64,000 nt of DNA from UBA6663 sp044226485. GTDB lineage: Bacteria > Chloroflexota > Anaerolineae > Anaerolineales > UBA6663. Positions 1 to 7,899 of the stretch are shown here, one piece after another. The notes beneath the pieces are model-generated. The model saw nothing but the letters and a program-made list of their open reading frames with translations. It did no database searches and was not told the origin of the DNA. The DNA is taken from positions 372,001-436,000 of the forward strand of contig JBGAGY010000002.1 in assembly GCA_044226485.1 (NCBI GenBank), read 5' to 3'. Numbering within the stretch: position 1 is the first letter of the stretch; each line of letters begins with the position of its first letter. A program made the translations under genes and the position numbers.

Positions 1-1
1 G

Positions 2-292
2 TTGCTCATCTACCTCTGGCAGCCCGACACGCGCGCCACGCTCGAGCACGCCGCTCGCGAGCGCCCTGCCGACTGGCTCAACTTCGTCGTCGGCTACGTC
101 ACACGTCAGGCCTGGGGTCAGGCGAACGGCGTGCGCGGCTTCGACGGCATGGTCGCGTTCTATGAGATGCGCAAGGCCCTGGAGTTGTACGTCCTGCCGG
201 ACCTGGGCATCGACACGCTGGACGTCAACAACACCGACAAGGCCGCCGCGCTCCCGATCGTTGCGGCCCGGCTCAAGGGAGCGAAGCCCTGA
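2..292 (+). CDS. C-terminal fragment of an unrecognised protein, 5' end outside window
   Basis: The reading frame is open from the first bases of the window, so the true start lies upstream and only about 96 C-terminal residues are seen. They are soluble and mostly helical, with WLNFVVGYVTRQAWG in the middle. No catalytic motif is visible. The TGA stop overlaps the ATG of the next gene (TGATG), which suggests translational coupling with the acetyltransferases and the deoxynucleoside kinase that follow. I do not recognise the family. A small P-loop kinase C-terminus is possible from context only. Confidence 0.6.
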   Translation: MLIYLWQPDTRATLEHAARERPADWLNFVVGYVTRQAWGQANGVRGFDGMVAFYEMRKALELYVLPDLGIDTLDVNNTDKAAALPIVAARLKGAKP

Positions 293-1254
293 TGGAAATC
301 CTGCCCGCTAACGTCGAGGACGCCGCCGAGATCCTGTCCTTGCAGAAACTGGCGTACTCAAGCGAGGCCGCGCTCTATGGCGATGAGACCCTGCCGCCGC
401 TGACGCAGACGCTCGAACAGATGCAGGCCGAGTTCGAGCGCCAGATCGTGCTCAAGGCCGTGGTCGACAACGTGATTGCCGGCTCGGTGCGCGCCCATCA
501 GCGCGAGGGCACCTGCTACATCGGCCGCCTGATCGTCCATCCTTCAGCCCAGGGCCGCGGCCTCGGCACGCGTCTCATGACGGCGATCGAAGCGCGCTTC
601 GCTGGAGCGGCCCGCTACGAGTTGTTCACCGGCGACCGCAGCATGCGCAACCTGCGCCTGTACGAGAAACTCGGCTACGTCCGTCAGCGGATCGAGTCGC
701 TCAACGCCACGACCACGCTCGTGTATCTCGAGAAGCAGGGCCAGCCCGGCCCAACTCTCGAGACTGGGCGCCTGATCCTTCGGCCGATGCGCGCCGACGA
801 CTTCGCGGCGCTCTGGCGCATCTTCAGCGACCCGCAGGTGATGGCGGCCTTCGCGGCCGAGCCGTTCGACCACGCTCAGATGTCCGATTGGCTCGGGCGC
901 AACCTCGAGCATCAGGCCGAGCACGGCTGGGGTCTGTTCTCTCTCATCGACAAGACGCGGGGCGAGCTGGTCGGAGACTGTGGCCTCGAGGTGATGACTC
1001 TGCCTGACGGCGTTGTCGTCGCGGAACTGGGCTACGACCTGCGCAGCGACGTCTGGGGCCGGGGCCTGGCTACCGAGGCCGCCTGCGCCGTGCGCGACTT
1101 CGCTTTCGGGCAAGCCGGACAGACCCGTCTCGTCAGCCTCATCCGCGCGGGCAACGACCGCTCGCGCCGCGTGGCCGAGAAGGTCGGCATGACACTTGAG
1201 GCCACTGTCGAGCGCTGGGGCGTTCCCTACTGGCGTTATGGGCTTGCACGCTGA
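292..1254 (+). CDS. Tandem GNAT acetyltransferase (two fused domains)
   Basis: This 320-residue protein holds two acetyl-CoA-dependent N-acetyltransferase domains. The first (about residues 1-150) has the acetyl-CoA loop VHPSAQGRGLGTRLM. The second (about 155-320) opens with LETGRLILRPMRADD, the usual start of RimJ/RimL-type enzymes, and has RSDVWGRGLATEAA as its pyrophosphate loop. The substrate cannot be read from sequence; RimJ/L relatives act on protein N-termini or small amines. The start ATG overlaps the previous stop by one base, and the 3' end overlaps the next GNAT gene by 17 bases, so the run is probably one transcript. Confidence 0.88.
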   Translation: MEILPANVEDAAEILSLQKLAYSSEAALYGDETLPPLTQTLEQMQAEFERQIVLKAVVDNVIAGSVRAHQREGTCYIGRLIVHPSAQGRGLGTRLMTAIEARFAGAARYELFTGDRSMRNLRLYEKLGYVRQRIESLNATTTLVYLEKQGQPGPTLETGRLILRPMRADDFAALWRIFSDPQVMAAFAAEPFDHAQMSDWLGRNLEHQAEHGWGLFSLIDKTRGELVGDCGLEVMTLPDGVVVAELGYDLRSDVWGRGLATEAACAVRDFAFGQAGQTRLVSLIRAGNDRSRRVAEKVGMTLEATVERWGVPYWRYGLAR

Positions 1255-1822
1255 ACCCGGCCGCATCCGCCTCGCCACGACCAGCGATCTCGGCTTCCTG
1301 GTGGCCTCCGACCTGGCGACCGGCAATGCCGAGGACGCGCTCCTTGGCGTTTCGCCGTGGCAGCCGAGTTCAGCCGAGGCCGAAACCCATGCGGCGAAGA
1401 TCGCGCGCTACCTCAACGACCCTGACAAGGTCGCCTGGGTCGGCATGAGTGGGAAAGAGTCGCCCGCGTCCATGCTCCTGGCACGCTATCGGGACCTCGA
1501 GACCGAGCCGCGCGAGCGCCTGGCCGAAAGCTCCATCTTCCTCGAGCTCGACCGAAGCCTGTTCCCGGCCGATGGCCGGTTCTGTGAAGTCTTTCAGTTG
1601 TGGGTGGAGCCTGCCTGTCGCCGGCGTGGCTGGGCCATGGCCCTCAAGCGCCATCTCGAAGTCGATGCGCGTCGTCGAGGCGTCGGCGCGATCTACACGC
1701 ACACCCTCGAGTCGAACGCCGCCGTCGTTGAACTCAACCTCAAACTCGGCTACCATGTGGTCCGCCGCGGCCCGATCTGGGACGCAGCGACGCGGGTCAG
1801 CTTCATCAAAACGCTGGCCTGA
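1238..1822 (+). CDS. GNAT family acetyltransferase
   Basis: A 194-residue GNAT protein. The acetyl-CoA-binding strand and loop are at about residues 120-135 (VEPACRRRGWAMALKRHLE), followed by ESNAAVVELNLKLGYHVV, the typical C-terminal strand-helix-strand. I place the start at ATG 1238, inside the end of the preceding gene. An in-frame codon at 1196 would add 14 residues with no support. It is the third GNAT domain in a row, and paralogous acetyltransferases are often clustered like this. The substrate is unknown. Confidence 0.8.
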   Translation: MGLHAEPGRIRLATTSDLGFLVASDLATGNAEDALLGVSPWQPSSAEAETHAAKIARYLNDPDKVAWVGMSGKESPASMLLARYRDLETEPRERLAESSIFLELDRSLFPADGRFCEVFQLWVEPACRRRGWAMALKRHLEVDARRRGVGAIYTHTLESNAAVVELNLKLGYHVVRRGPIWDAATRVSFIKTLA

Positions 1823-1844
1823 CTCCCGGCAGGAGAGCGACACA

Positions 1845-2492
1845 GTGGACCTCAAGCGCAAGGCCTTCGTGGCCATGGCGGGCAACATCGGCGCCGGCAA
1901 GACGACGGCGGCCAAATTGATCAGCCAGGAATTCGGCTTCGAGCTCTTCGACGAGCCCGTGATCGACAACCGTTTCCTCAAAGACTACTATGCCGACATG
2001 CGGCGCTGGTCGTTCACGCTGCAGCTCGAATTCCTGATGCGTCGCGCCGAGCATCATGAGTTGATCCGCACGGTGCCCAAGAGCTGCGTGCAGGATCGGT
2101 CGCTCTATGAAGACCCCGAGATCTTCGCCAAGTACCTGCACGGCCTCGGCCACATGGACGACCGCGAGCTCGACCTGTACTTCGAGTACTTCAATCGGCT
2201 CAACCGCGACTTGCCGCGGCCCGACCTGATCTTCATGCTCGAGGTGTCCGACGTCTCAATCCTGCTCAATCGCATCAAGGCGCGCGGCCGCAAAGAGGAG
2301 TCGGGCATCAGCCTCCAGTTCCTGGCCGGGCTCAACGCCTACTACTCGACGTTCCCGCAGGTCTGTCGCCTGAAGCACGAGATCCCGATCTACCAGATCT
2401 CGGTCGCCGACACCGACATCCGCACGCCTGAAGGCAAACACGACTTCCTCAAGCAGGTCGAGGTCGCGTTCAAGGACTGCGGCATTTCGTAG
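1845..2492 (+). CDS. Deoxynucleoside kinase (deoxyadenosine/deoxycytidine kinase family)
   Basis: This enzyme should phosphorylate deoxynucleosides with ATP in the cytoplasmic salvage pathway. The 215-residue length is normal for the family. The P-loop GNIGAGKTT is at residues 13-21, the family DRS motif at 84-86 (VQDRSLYED), and a basic LID region RIKARGRKEESG sits near residue 145. The GTG start at 1845 is chosen because AGGAG lies 9 bases upstream and the P-loop then falls at its usual distance from the N-terminus. The open frame runs upstream to 1449, but that stretch is antisense-like in composition and overlaps the GNAT gene. Substrate preference cannot be told. Confidence 0.9.
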   Translation: MDLKRKAFVAMAGNIGAGKTTAAKLISQEFGFELFDEPVIDNRFLKDYYADMRRWSFTLQLEFLMRRAEHHELIRTVPKSCVQDRSLYEDPEIFAKYLHGLGHMDDRELDLYFEYFNRLNRDLPRPDLIFMLEVSDVSILLNRIKARGRKEESGISLQFLAGLNAYYSTFPQVCRLKHEIPIYQISVADTDIRTPEGKHDFLKQVEVAFKDCGIS

Positions 2493-2583
2493 GGCGGGGC
2501 GCGAGGCGCGTTTTGTTCTGCGCGCGGCTGCCGCGCCAGATCGCTTCGGTTTCGCTCTTCGCGCCCCGCCCCTCGCTCCTCGA

Positions 2584-3024
2584 ATGCACCTCCGCCCCAT
2601 CACACACACCGACATCCCCGCGCTGTTCGAAGTGCGCGTGGCGACGCACGAGAACGCCATGACGCTCGAGGAACTTGAGCGGCTGGGCATCACGCCTGAG
2701 TCTGTCGCAGGCATGCTTGGGGCGAGCCATGCGGGTTGGCTGTGGGAAGACAAGGGCCGGGTCGTCGGGTTCGCGATGGGCAATCGCACGACCGGTGAGA
2801 TGTGGGTGATCGCGCTGCTGCCCGAGTACGTCGGCCGCGGGCTCGGGTCGCGCTTGCTGCGTGAGGTCGAGGGCTGGCTGGCGGCGCAGGGCTGGGGCCG
2901 CATCTGGCTGACCACCGACCTCGACCCGTCGCTGAAGGCCTACGCCTTCTATCGGCAACACGGCTGGAAAGACGATCGTGTCGAAAACGGGGATCGCTAT
3001 ATGATCAAGGATGTCACGGCCTGA
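2584..3024 (+). CDS. GNAT family acetyltransferase
   Basis: A 146-residue single-domain GNAT enzyme. It starts MHLRPITHTDIPALFEVR and has the acetyl-CoA loop LLPEYVGRGLGSRLLREVE at about residues 78-96, then AYAFYRQHGWK, the usual closing motif. No Shine-Dalgarno or TANNNT box is seen before ATG 2584, and the preceding 90 bases are GC-rich and otherwise featureless. It is the fourth GNAT domain within 3 kb. Its substrate is unknown. Confidence 0.85.
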   Translation: MHLRPITHTDIPALFEVRVATHENAMTLEELERLGITPESVAGMLGASHAGWLWEDKGRVVGFAMGNRTTGEMWVIALLPEYVGRGLGSRLLREVEGWLAAQGWGRIWLTTDLDPSLKAYAFYRQHGWKDDRVENGDRYMIKDVTA

Positions 3025-3064
3025 TCGTTGACCGCTCGTCCCTGCACCCCGAAAGGAACGACCC

Positions 3065-3565
3065 ATGCCCATCGACGTGGTTATTCAGTCTCGCTCGACG
3101 TTCACGGTGTTGGGCCGCTCGACCTGGATCTCGGGGCAGGACACCGCTCAATTTGGGGCCTTCTGGCAAAGCTCGTCGGCTGGCGGGCTGCTGATCGACC
3201 TCGAGCGGCTGCGTGAGGGCCAGCTGGGACGTGAGACCCAGAGCGTCATCCTTGGCGTGTCGCGGGTCGAAGCCGACCCCGCCAATCGCGCCTTCCCCTA
3301 CATGATCGCCATCGAGTCGGATCGCCTGGGCGTTCGCGGCGATCTCGAGAGCTACCAGGTTTCGGCCGCCACCTGGGCGGTCTTTCGCAACCCGGGCCCG
3401 ATGCCCGATGCCCTCGTCGCTGCCGAGAAGTATGCGTTCACCGAATGGCTTCCCGCTTCGGGCTATCGCCACGCCCTCACACCCGAGCTCGAGGTCTACC
3501 TGCCGGAAAACGTCGTCCGCGCCTCCGGCGTGGTCTGTGAGTTCTGGCTGCCTGTCGAAAAGTGA
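3065..3565 (+). CDS. Stand-alone GyrI-like / AraC effector-binding domain protein
   Basis: The 166-residue protein resembles the effector-binding domain found at the C-terminus of AraC- and MerR-type regulators (GyrI-like fold), here without a DNA-binding part. Typical features are the early strand with STFTVLGR, YQVSAATWAVFRNPG in the centre, and a late segment WLPASGYRHALTPELEVYLPE. Such stand-alone domains bind small cationic or hydrophobic ligands, or inhibit gyrase; which applies here is unknown. AAAGGA precedes ATG 3065 at normal spacing. It ends the plus-strand run of small genes. Confidence 0.75.
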   Translation: MPIDVVIQSRSTFTVLGRSTWISGQDTAQFGAFWQSSSAGGLLIDLERLREGQLGRETQSVILGVSRVEADPANRAFPYMIAIESDRLGVRGDLESYQVSAATWAVFRNPGPMPDALVAAEKYAFTEWLPASGYRHALTPELEVYLPENVVRASGVVCEFWLPVEK

Positions 3566-3695
3566 CGCGAGCGCGAGACGGGGCGATCGAGGAGCGCGGG
3601 ATCGAGAGGCGCGAGATCGAGAGAGCGCGCGAACGCGAAATCGCGAGGGATGGCCAGTGGTGCCTGTTGGCCGCGCCAAACCCCTTTGCCCCCAC

Positions 3696-3875
3696 TGTCA
3701 TCCAGAGCGCCGCACCTCCTTCGCCCTGAGGCGCGCCGAATGAGCGCGAAGGATCGCCCATCCGACTCGTGAGCCATGGAGGCTGTGGGTCCCCCGGCCG
3801 ATGAGTCCGATGGGCGATCCTTCGCGCTCATTTCAGTTGGTTGTGCTTCGGGAAGGTCAGGCGCTCTGGATGACA
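3696..3875. repeat. Long interrupted inverted repeat of a TGTCATCC-type intergenic element
   Basis: Outer arms TGTCATCCAGAGCGCC (3696-3711) and its exact reverse complement (3860-3875) enclose inner 30-base arms at 3739-3768 and 3803-3832 that match with one mismatch. The inner arms carry GAGCGCGAAGGATC. This belongs to the widespread environmental-bacterial repeat type that begins TGTCATCC and ends GAAGGATC. It lies in a 502-base gene-free gap (3566-4067). The first 90 bases of the gap are a purine-rich, GATCGAGAG-like degenerate stretch with no gene. Confidence 0.75.
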
Positions 3876-3897
3876 TGGACGGAGAGGCGAGGCGCAG

Positions 3898-3954
3898 CCA
3901 TCGCCCGTCAACGCGGCCATCGCCCGTCAACCCGGCCATCGCCCGCCAACGCGG
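3898..3954. repeat. Three tandem 19-bp repeats
   Basis: Three head-to-tail copies of CCATCGCCCGTCAACGCGG occupy 3898-3916, 3917-3935 and 3936-3954. Each later copy differs from the first by a single base. They sit between the inverted repeat and the terminator hairpin of the oxidoreductase operon. No gene is seen here. Confidence 0.85.
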
Positions 3955-3995
3955 CTGTCCTTCTGAGCCCATCCACGCTGCCCCGCAAATCACAA

Positions 3996-4033
3996 AACGC
4001 CGAAGGTTGAACGGCCCTCCAACCTTCGGCGTT
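3996..4033 (-). terminator. Rho-independent terminator of the 2-oxoacid oxidoreductase operon, also a repeat copy
   Basis: A perfect 14-bp stem (AACGCCGAAGGTTG, 3996-4009, with its complement at 4020-4033) has a 10-base loop. On the minus strand it is followed by TTTTGTGATTTG, so it ends the operon whose last stop is at 4068. The core GAAGGTTGAA...TCCAACCTTC recurs at 43554-43585, so the terminator is a member of a repeat family. Confidence 0.8.
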
Positions 4034-4067
4034 CGTTCTTCGTCATGGGTCAACGCCGCAGACGCCC

Positions 4068-4625
4068 TCAGATCTCCGGTTCCGCCACCAACTCCGCCCC
4101 GGCCCAGAGCGCCGCGATGTTAACCGGCAGCAGATCGCGGTGCTTGGCGGGCAGGTGCTTGTCGAGCGCCAGCTCGATGTCGCCGAGCTCGAGGACGCCC
4201 GTGGCGGCGACGGCAGCGCCGAGCAGGACGATGCCGGCCACCCTGGCGCTGCCGGCCCGCTCAGCCATCTCGGTCGCGTGCGGCGCGATGATGCGGATGT
4301 CGGTCCGCGCAGGCGGGCGGTTGGTCAGTGAGGCGTTCACGGCCAGCACCCCGCCAACGCGCACGATCGGCTCGTACTTGTCGAACGACGGCTGGTTGAG
4401 CGCGATCACGACAGTGGGGTTGCGCACCAACGGCGCGCCGATGGGCTCGGTGGAGATCACGACAGTGCAGTTGGCCGTGCCGCCGCGCATCTCGGGCCCG
4501 TACGACGGGATCCAGGTGACGTGCTTGCCGGCCTCGAGCGCGGCGTAGGCCAAGACCTGGCCGGTCAGGAGCACGCCCTGGCCGCCGAAGCCCGCGATGA
4601 GGAATTCGGTGGTGGTGTGCATCAT
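4068..4625 (-). CDS. 2-oxoacid:ferredoxin oxidoreductase, gamma subunit
   Basis: This is the gamma subunit (185 residues) of a four-subunit pyruvate/2-oxoacid:ferredoxin oxidoreductase, the domain that binds CoA. The N-terminal FLIAGFGGQGVLLTGQVLA and the following SYGPEMRGGTANC are the family hallmarks. Two adjacent ATG codons (4625 and 4622) overlap the TGA of the beta gene, so translation is coupled; either may be used. It is last in the operon and is followed by a terminator hairpin. Confidence 0.93.
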   Translation of the reverse strand: MMHTTTEFLIAGFGGQGVLLTGQVLAYAALEAGKHVTWIPSYGPEMRGGTANCTVVISTEPIGAPLVRNPTVVIALNQPSFDKYEPIVRVGGVLAVNASLTNRPPARTDIRIIAPHATEMAERAGSARVAGIVLLGAAVAATGVLELGDIELALDKHLPAKHRDLLPVNIAALWAGAELVAEPEI

Positions 4626-5383
4626 CCGATCACCTTGTAGTCGCCGAGCGGATAGAAGGGCACAAGCCGCTCCTCGACCCAGCTCATGGCCTCGCTCGGG
4701 CTCAGGCCCCAATTGGTCGGGCAGGTCGAGAGCAGTTCGACGAAGCTGAAGCCACGCTCCTCGAGCTGGATCTCGAAGGCGCGTTTGATCGCCTTCTTGG
4801 CCTGGAGGATGTTCTTCGGATTGTGCAGGCTGCGGCGCACCGAATAGGCCACGCCCGGCAGCGTCGCCAGCAGTTCGGCCATGCGCAGGGGCATGCCCAT
4901 CGTCTCGACGTCTCGGCCGCACGGTGATGACGACGTGCGCTGGCCGGGCAGGCTGGTCGGCGCCATTTGTCCGCCGGTCATGCCATAGATCGCGTTGTTG
5001 ATGAAGATCGTCGTCAGGTGCTCGCCCCGCGCCGCGGCATGAAGCGCTTCGGCGATGCCGATCGAGGCCAGGTCGCCGTCGCCCTGGTAGGTGAAGACCA
5101 CGGCCTCGGGGTGCACGCGCTTGAGGCCGGTGGCCATCGCCGGCGCGCGCCCGTGCGCGGCCTCGGCGAAATCGACGTTGAAGTAGTTGTACGCGAACAC
5201 AGCGCAGCCGACCGGCGCCACGCCGATCGTGCGCTCCCGAATGCCGAGCTCGTCGATCACCTCGGCGACCAACCGATGCGCGACGCCGTGGGTACATCCC
5301 GGGCAGTAGTGGGTATCGGTCTCCGTCAACGCCCCGGGCCGTTCGAAGACCACCTGTAGTTCGGGCGCGTCAGCCGTCAACAT
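4622..5383 (-). CDS. 2-oxoacid:ferredoxin oxidoreductase, beta subunit (ThDP-binding)
   Basis: The 253-residue beta subunit carries the thiamine diphosphate site. Visible motifs are CPGCTHGVAHRL near residue 27, the metal/ThDP motif QGDGDLASIG near 95, and the later NNAIYGMTGGQMAPTS. The ATG at 5383 is chosen because an ideal Shine-Dalgarno AAAGGAGG sits seven bases upstream; the frame is open further upstream only inside the alpha gene. It overlaps the alpha stop by seven bases. It acts with alpha, gamma and the ferredoxin subunit to convert a 2-oxoacid, CoA and oxidised ferredoxin to acyl-CoA, CO2 and reduced ferredoxin. Confidence 0.93.
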   Translation of the reverse strand: MLTADAPELQVVFERPGALTETDTHYCPGCTHGVAHRLVAEVIDELGIRERTIGVAPVGCAVFAYNYFNVDFAEAAHGRAPAMATGLKRVHPEAVVFTYQGDGDLASIGIAEALHAAARGEHLTTIFINNAIYGMTGGQMAPTSLPGQRTSSSPCGRDVETMGMPLRMAELLATLPGVAYSVRRSLHNPKNILQAKKAIKRAFEIQLEERGFSFVELLSTCPTNWGLSPSEAMSWVEERLVPFYPLGDYKVIG

Positions 5384-6450
5384 ACAACCTCCTTTGACGT
5401 CTCGACCAGCGTGTGAACCGCCTCCAATACCTCTTCGGGCACCGGCACCACGCCGCCGCAGCGGCCGAAGAACGAAACCGGCACTCGGCCGTCGAAGGCC
5501 AGGCGCACGTCCTCGATCATCTGGCCGGTGTTCATCTCCACCACCAGGCATCCCCGCAATTGCGGAGCCAGGGACTTGAGTTCAGCCGTCGGGAAGGGCG
5601 CGAGGCTGACCGGCCGCCACACGCCGACCCTGTGTCCCTCGGCCCGCGCCGCGCGCATCGCGCTCTGTGCCACACGCCCGGCTGTGCCGAAGCCGACCAG
5701 CAACCACTCGGCGTCTTCGACGCGATCCGCGACCCAGCGGCGTTCGTTGGCCGTGATCTCGTCCCACTTGCGCGCGCTCTGATGCACGAAGGCTTCGCCC
5801 TCCTCGGGCGACATGTGCACGCTGGTGAAGACACGGCGTTCGCGGCCTTTGGCGCCCGAGAGGGACCAGGCCTTACTGACCGGCGAGCCGCGCTCGCGCA
5901 TCGGCGGCAGCTCGGCCGGCTCCATCATCTGGGCCAGGGTGCCGTCGGTCAGGATGACGACGATGGTGCGGTAGCGCTCGGCGAGCTCGAAGGCCGCGTA
6001 GGTCAGGTCGATCGCCTCTTGTACCGTGGCCGGCGCCAGCACGATCGGCCGGTAGCCGCCGTGCCCGCCGCCCTTGACCATCTGAAAGTAGTCCTGCTGC
6101 GCCGGGGCGATGTTGCCCAGGCCCGGGCCGCCGCGCATGACATCGACCAGCACCATCGGCACGTCGCTGGCGGCGATGTACGACAGGCCCTCGGCCATCA
6201 GGCTCACGCCCGGGCTCGACGACGAGGTCATCGCCCGCGCGCCGGCGCAGGCCGCGCCATAGACCATGTGGATCGCGCCGATCTCGCTCTCAGCCTGCAG
6301 AAAGACGCGCCCGAGTTCGGGCATGCGTCGGGCCAGATGCTCGAGCAGCTCGGTCTGCGGCGTGATCGGATACCCGAAGTAGGCGTCGAGGCCGGCGCGC
6401 AACGCGGCCTCCGCGATCGCGGTGTTGCCCTTGATGAGTTCGACTGGCAT
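5377..6450 (-). CDS. vorB: 2-oxoacid:ferredoxin oxidoreductase, alpha subunit, VorB-like
   Basis: This 357-residue alpha subunit starts MPVELIKGNTAIAEAALRAG, followed by YFGYPITPQTELLEHLA, ESEIGAIHMVYGAACAGARA and TSSSSPGVSLMAEGLSY. From memory these match subunits annotated VorB (3-methyl-2-oxobutanoate:ferredoxin oxidoreductase) more closely than pyruvate enzymes, but the substrate is an inference; a KorA-type 2-oxoglutarate enzyme is the main alternative. ATG 6450 lies four bases after the ferredoxin stop. The small separate alpha, beta and gamma subunits and the gene order delta-alpha-beta-gamma suit the four-subunit class. Confidence 0.88.
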   Translation of the reverse strand: MPVELIKGNTAIAEAALRAGLDAYFGYPITPQTELLEHLARRMPELGRVFLQAESEIGAIHMVYGAACAGARAMTSSSSPGVSLMAEGLSYIAASDVPMVLVDVMRGGPGLGNIAPAQQDYFQMVKGGGHGGYRPIVLAPATVQEAIDLTYAAFELAERYRTIVVILTDGTLAQMMEPAELPPMRERGSPVSKAWSLSGAKGRERRVFTSVHMSPEEGEAFVHQSARKWDEITANERRWVADRVEDAEWLLVGFGTAGRVAQSAMRAARAEGHRVGVWRPVSLAPFPTAELKSLAPQLRGCLVVEMNTGQMIEDVRLAFDGRVPVSFFGRCGGVVPVPEEVLEAVHTLVETSKEVVC

Positions 6451-6454
6451 GGGG

Positions 6455-6703
6455 TCAGGCTCCGACCGGCGTCCGGGCGGTGGGGGCATACCGCACCACC
6501 GTGATAGCGACGTCGGGACAAATGACGGCGCAGAGCGCGCAGGCCGTGCACCGTCCGAGGGGATCGTTCAACTGGGCAGGGTGGAAGCCCTTGAGGTTCA
6601 GGGTCTCGCGGTTGATCCCGAGCAGGTGGTGTTGGCAGGCTGTCGTGCAGAGCTGGCAGCCCTTGCAGCGCTCAGGGTCGATGCGTACCGTTCCATGGCT
6701 CAT
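6455..6703 (-). CDS. 2-oxoacid:ferredoxin oxidoreductase, delta (ferredoxin-like) subunit
   Basis: An 82-residue protein with two [4Fe-4S] motifs, CKGCQLCTTAC and CTACALCAVICPDVA. It passes electrons from the ThDP centre to ferredoxin. In the first motif the residue after the fourth Cys is Gln rather than the usual Pro. ATG 6703 is preceded by GGAGG at good spacing, which rules out a longer upstream frame. It is the first gene of the operon; a dyad at 6765-6780 lies upstream. Confidence 0.92.
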   Translation of the reverse strand: MSHGTVRIDPERCKGCQLCTTACQHHLLGINRETLNLKGFHPAQLNDPLGRCTACALCAVICPDVAITVVRYAPTARTPVGA

Positions 6704-6744
6704 AGGCTTTGTTCCTCCAACCCTGAGCCTAGGTCCGGCCCATA

Positions 6745-6780
6745 TCACCCACAAGTATCATTGTTCACCCATACGGGTGA
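6745..6780 (-). promoter_or_regulatory. Candidate operator upstream of the oxidoreductase operon
   Basis: A perfect dyad TCACCC-ATAC-GGGTGA occupies 6765-6780. An extra TCACCC half-site is at 6745-6750, exactly 20 bases (about two helical turns) nearer the first gene. No convincing promoter hexamers could be fixed around it, so its role as a regulator site is inferred from symmetry and position. Confidence 0.4.
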
Positions 6781-6837
6781 TGAAGGTCAACCTGGTCCAA
6801 TTTATGGCAATCGTGGCGCTGAGGCCATGACGAAGGG

Positions 6838-6945
6838 TTTGGCCACGGATTTCGCGGATTTCACGGATCAAATGGGGTGTCCTGAGGGTTATCAAGTCGC
6901 TGTCGCCAACAGGACCCGTGACATCCGCGTCATCCGCGGCCAAAC
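6838..6945. repeat. Nonamer-type palindromic repeat (CGGAT words)
   Basis: The left arm begins TTTGGCCACGGATTTCGCGG (6838 onward), with words GCGGATTTC and ACGGATC. The right arm at 6916-6945 ends ATCCGCGGCCAAAC, its imperfect complement. It fills most of the gap between the oxidoreductase operon and the CPBP gene. Confidence 0.75.
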
Positions 6946-6956
6946 GTCCGGGTGGC

Positions 6957-7745
6957 TCAGGCGCGCGGAGCGACGGCCTCGTACTGCGCGCGGTCGGGGC
7001 CCTTCCAGCTGCGGAGCAGATAGAGGCCGTAGAGCATGAGCAACGTCACCTGAACCACATCCAGCGGGATGATGGGGAAGTTCGAGTACTGCAAGAACAG
7101 GTCATGCAGGGCATGCAGCACGACCACGAACCAGATCGTGTTCGTGCGCAAGCGGATCGACGCCAGGCCGACCCCGTGCACGAAGGCGCCGACCATCTGC
7201 GCCAACACAATAAGGGGATTGCGGTACAACAGGTTGCCGACGTGCATCAAGCCGAACAGCAACGACGAGATCACCACGCTGCGGTTGACGCCGAGCGGCT
7301 TGAGCATCCGCAGGACGATGCCGCGCATGAGGCCTTCTTCCATGAAGCCGGTCAACGCGTAGCCGACGACGAGATAGAAGAACGTGCCCCAATCGGTTGT
7401 TTTGATCCCCATTATGAACGGAAGGATCAAGACCACGGCGAACGGGAACCAAAGCAGACCGATCGCGCGCCACTCAGCCGGCAGGGTGAAGCCAGCGGCA
7501 CGCCACCAGCCCAGAACCGTGAGCGCCAGCGCCACCAATACCGAAAGAGCGAGCAGCGCCACGAACTCCGGCTGGAACTGCGGGAACCAGGCGATGGCCG
7601 CGAGCCCCAGGGCTGTCGAGACGGTGAGGTAGATCACGAAGGCCGCGCAGGCGGACCATAGCGGTTGCCGCTCGATCAGCGCGCGCCAGGCCGGTTGTGT
7701 CGGACGGACGGCAGACGAAGAGTTTTCGATGGATCGAGGATTCAT
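6957..7745 (-). CDS. CPBP family intramembrane metalloprotease
   Basis: A 262-residue, multi-spanning membrane protein of the CAAX-processing/bacteriocin-processing (Abi, CPBP) family. The catalytic motif EEGLMRG is at residues 136-142, and FGLMHVG carries the second motif with His168; a later HALHDL completes the site. Family members cleave within membranes or protect against peptides; the target here is unknown. A CAAX-type substrate cannot be assumed in bacteria. ATG 7745 has no clear Shine-Dalgarno. It is divergent from the TMEM175-like gene, with 154 bases between them. Confidence 0.88.
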   Translation of the reverse strand: MNPRSIENSSSAVRPTQPAWRALIERQPLWSACAAFVIYLTVSTALGLAAIAWFPQFQPEFVALLALSVLVALALTVLGWWRAAGFTLPAEWRAIGLLWFPFAVVLILPFIMGIKTTDWGTFFYLVVGYALTGFMEEGLMRGIVLRMLKPLGVNRSVVISSLLFGLMHVGNLLYRNPLIVLAQMVGAFVHGVGLASIRLRTNTIWFVVVLHALHDLFLQYSNFPIIPLDVVQVTLLMLYGLYLLRSWKGPDRAQYEAVAPRA

Positions 7746-7899
7746 AGTCGGGGTCCCAGGTGGTGCGTGGCATCCATGCGGATGGCAGTTGGTAGAAAAG
7801 AGGCGGTTGAACGAGCACTCGACAACTGTGCGACCGAAAGATATCGTATCGATTGTTTGACGAACATATGAATTTCCGATACCGACCCGGGAGGAAGGG

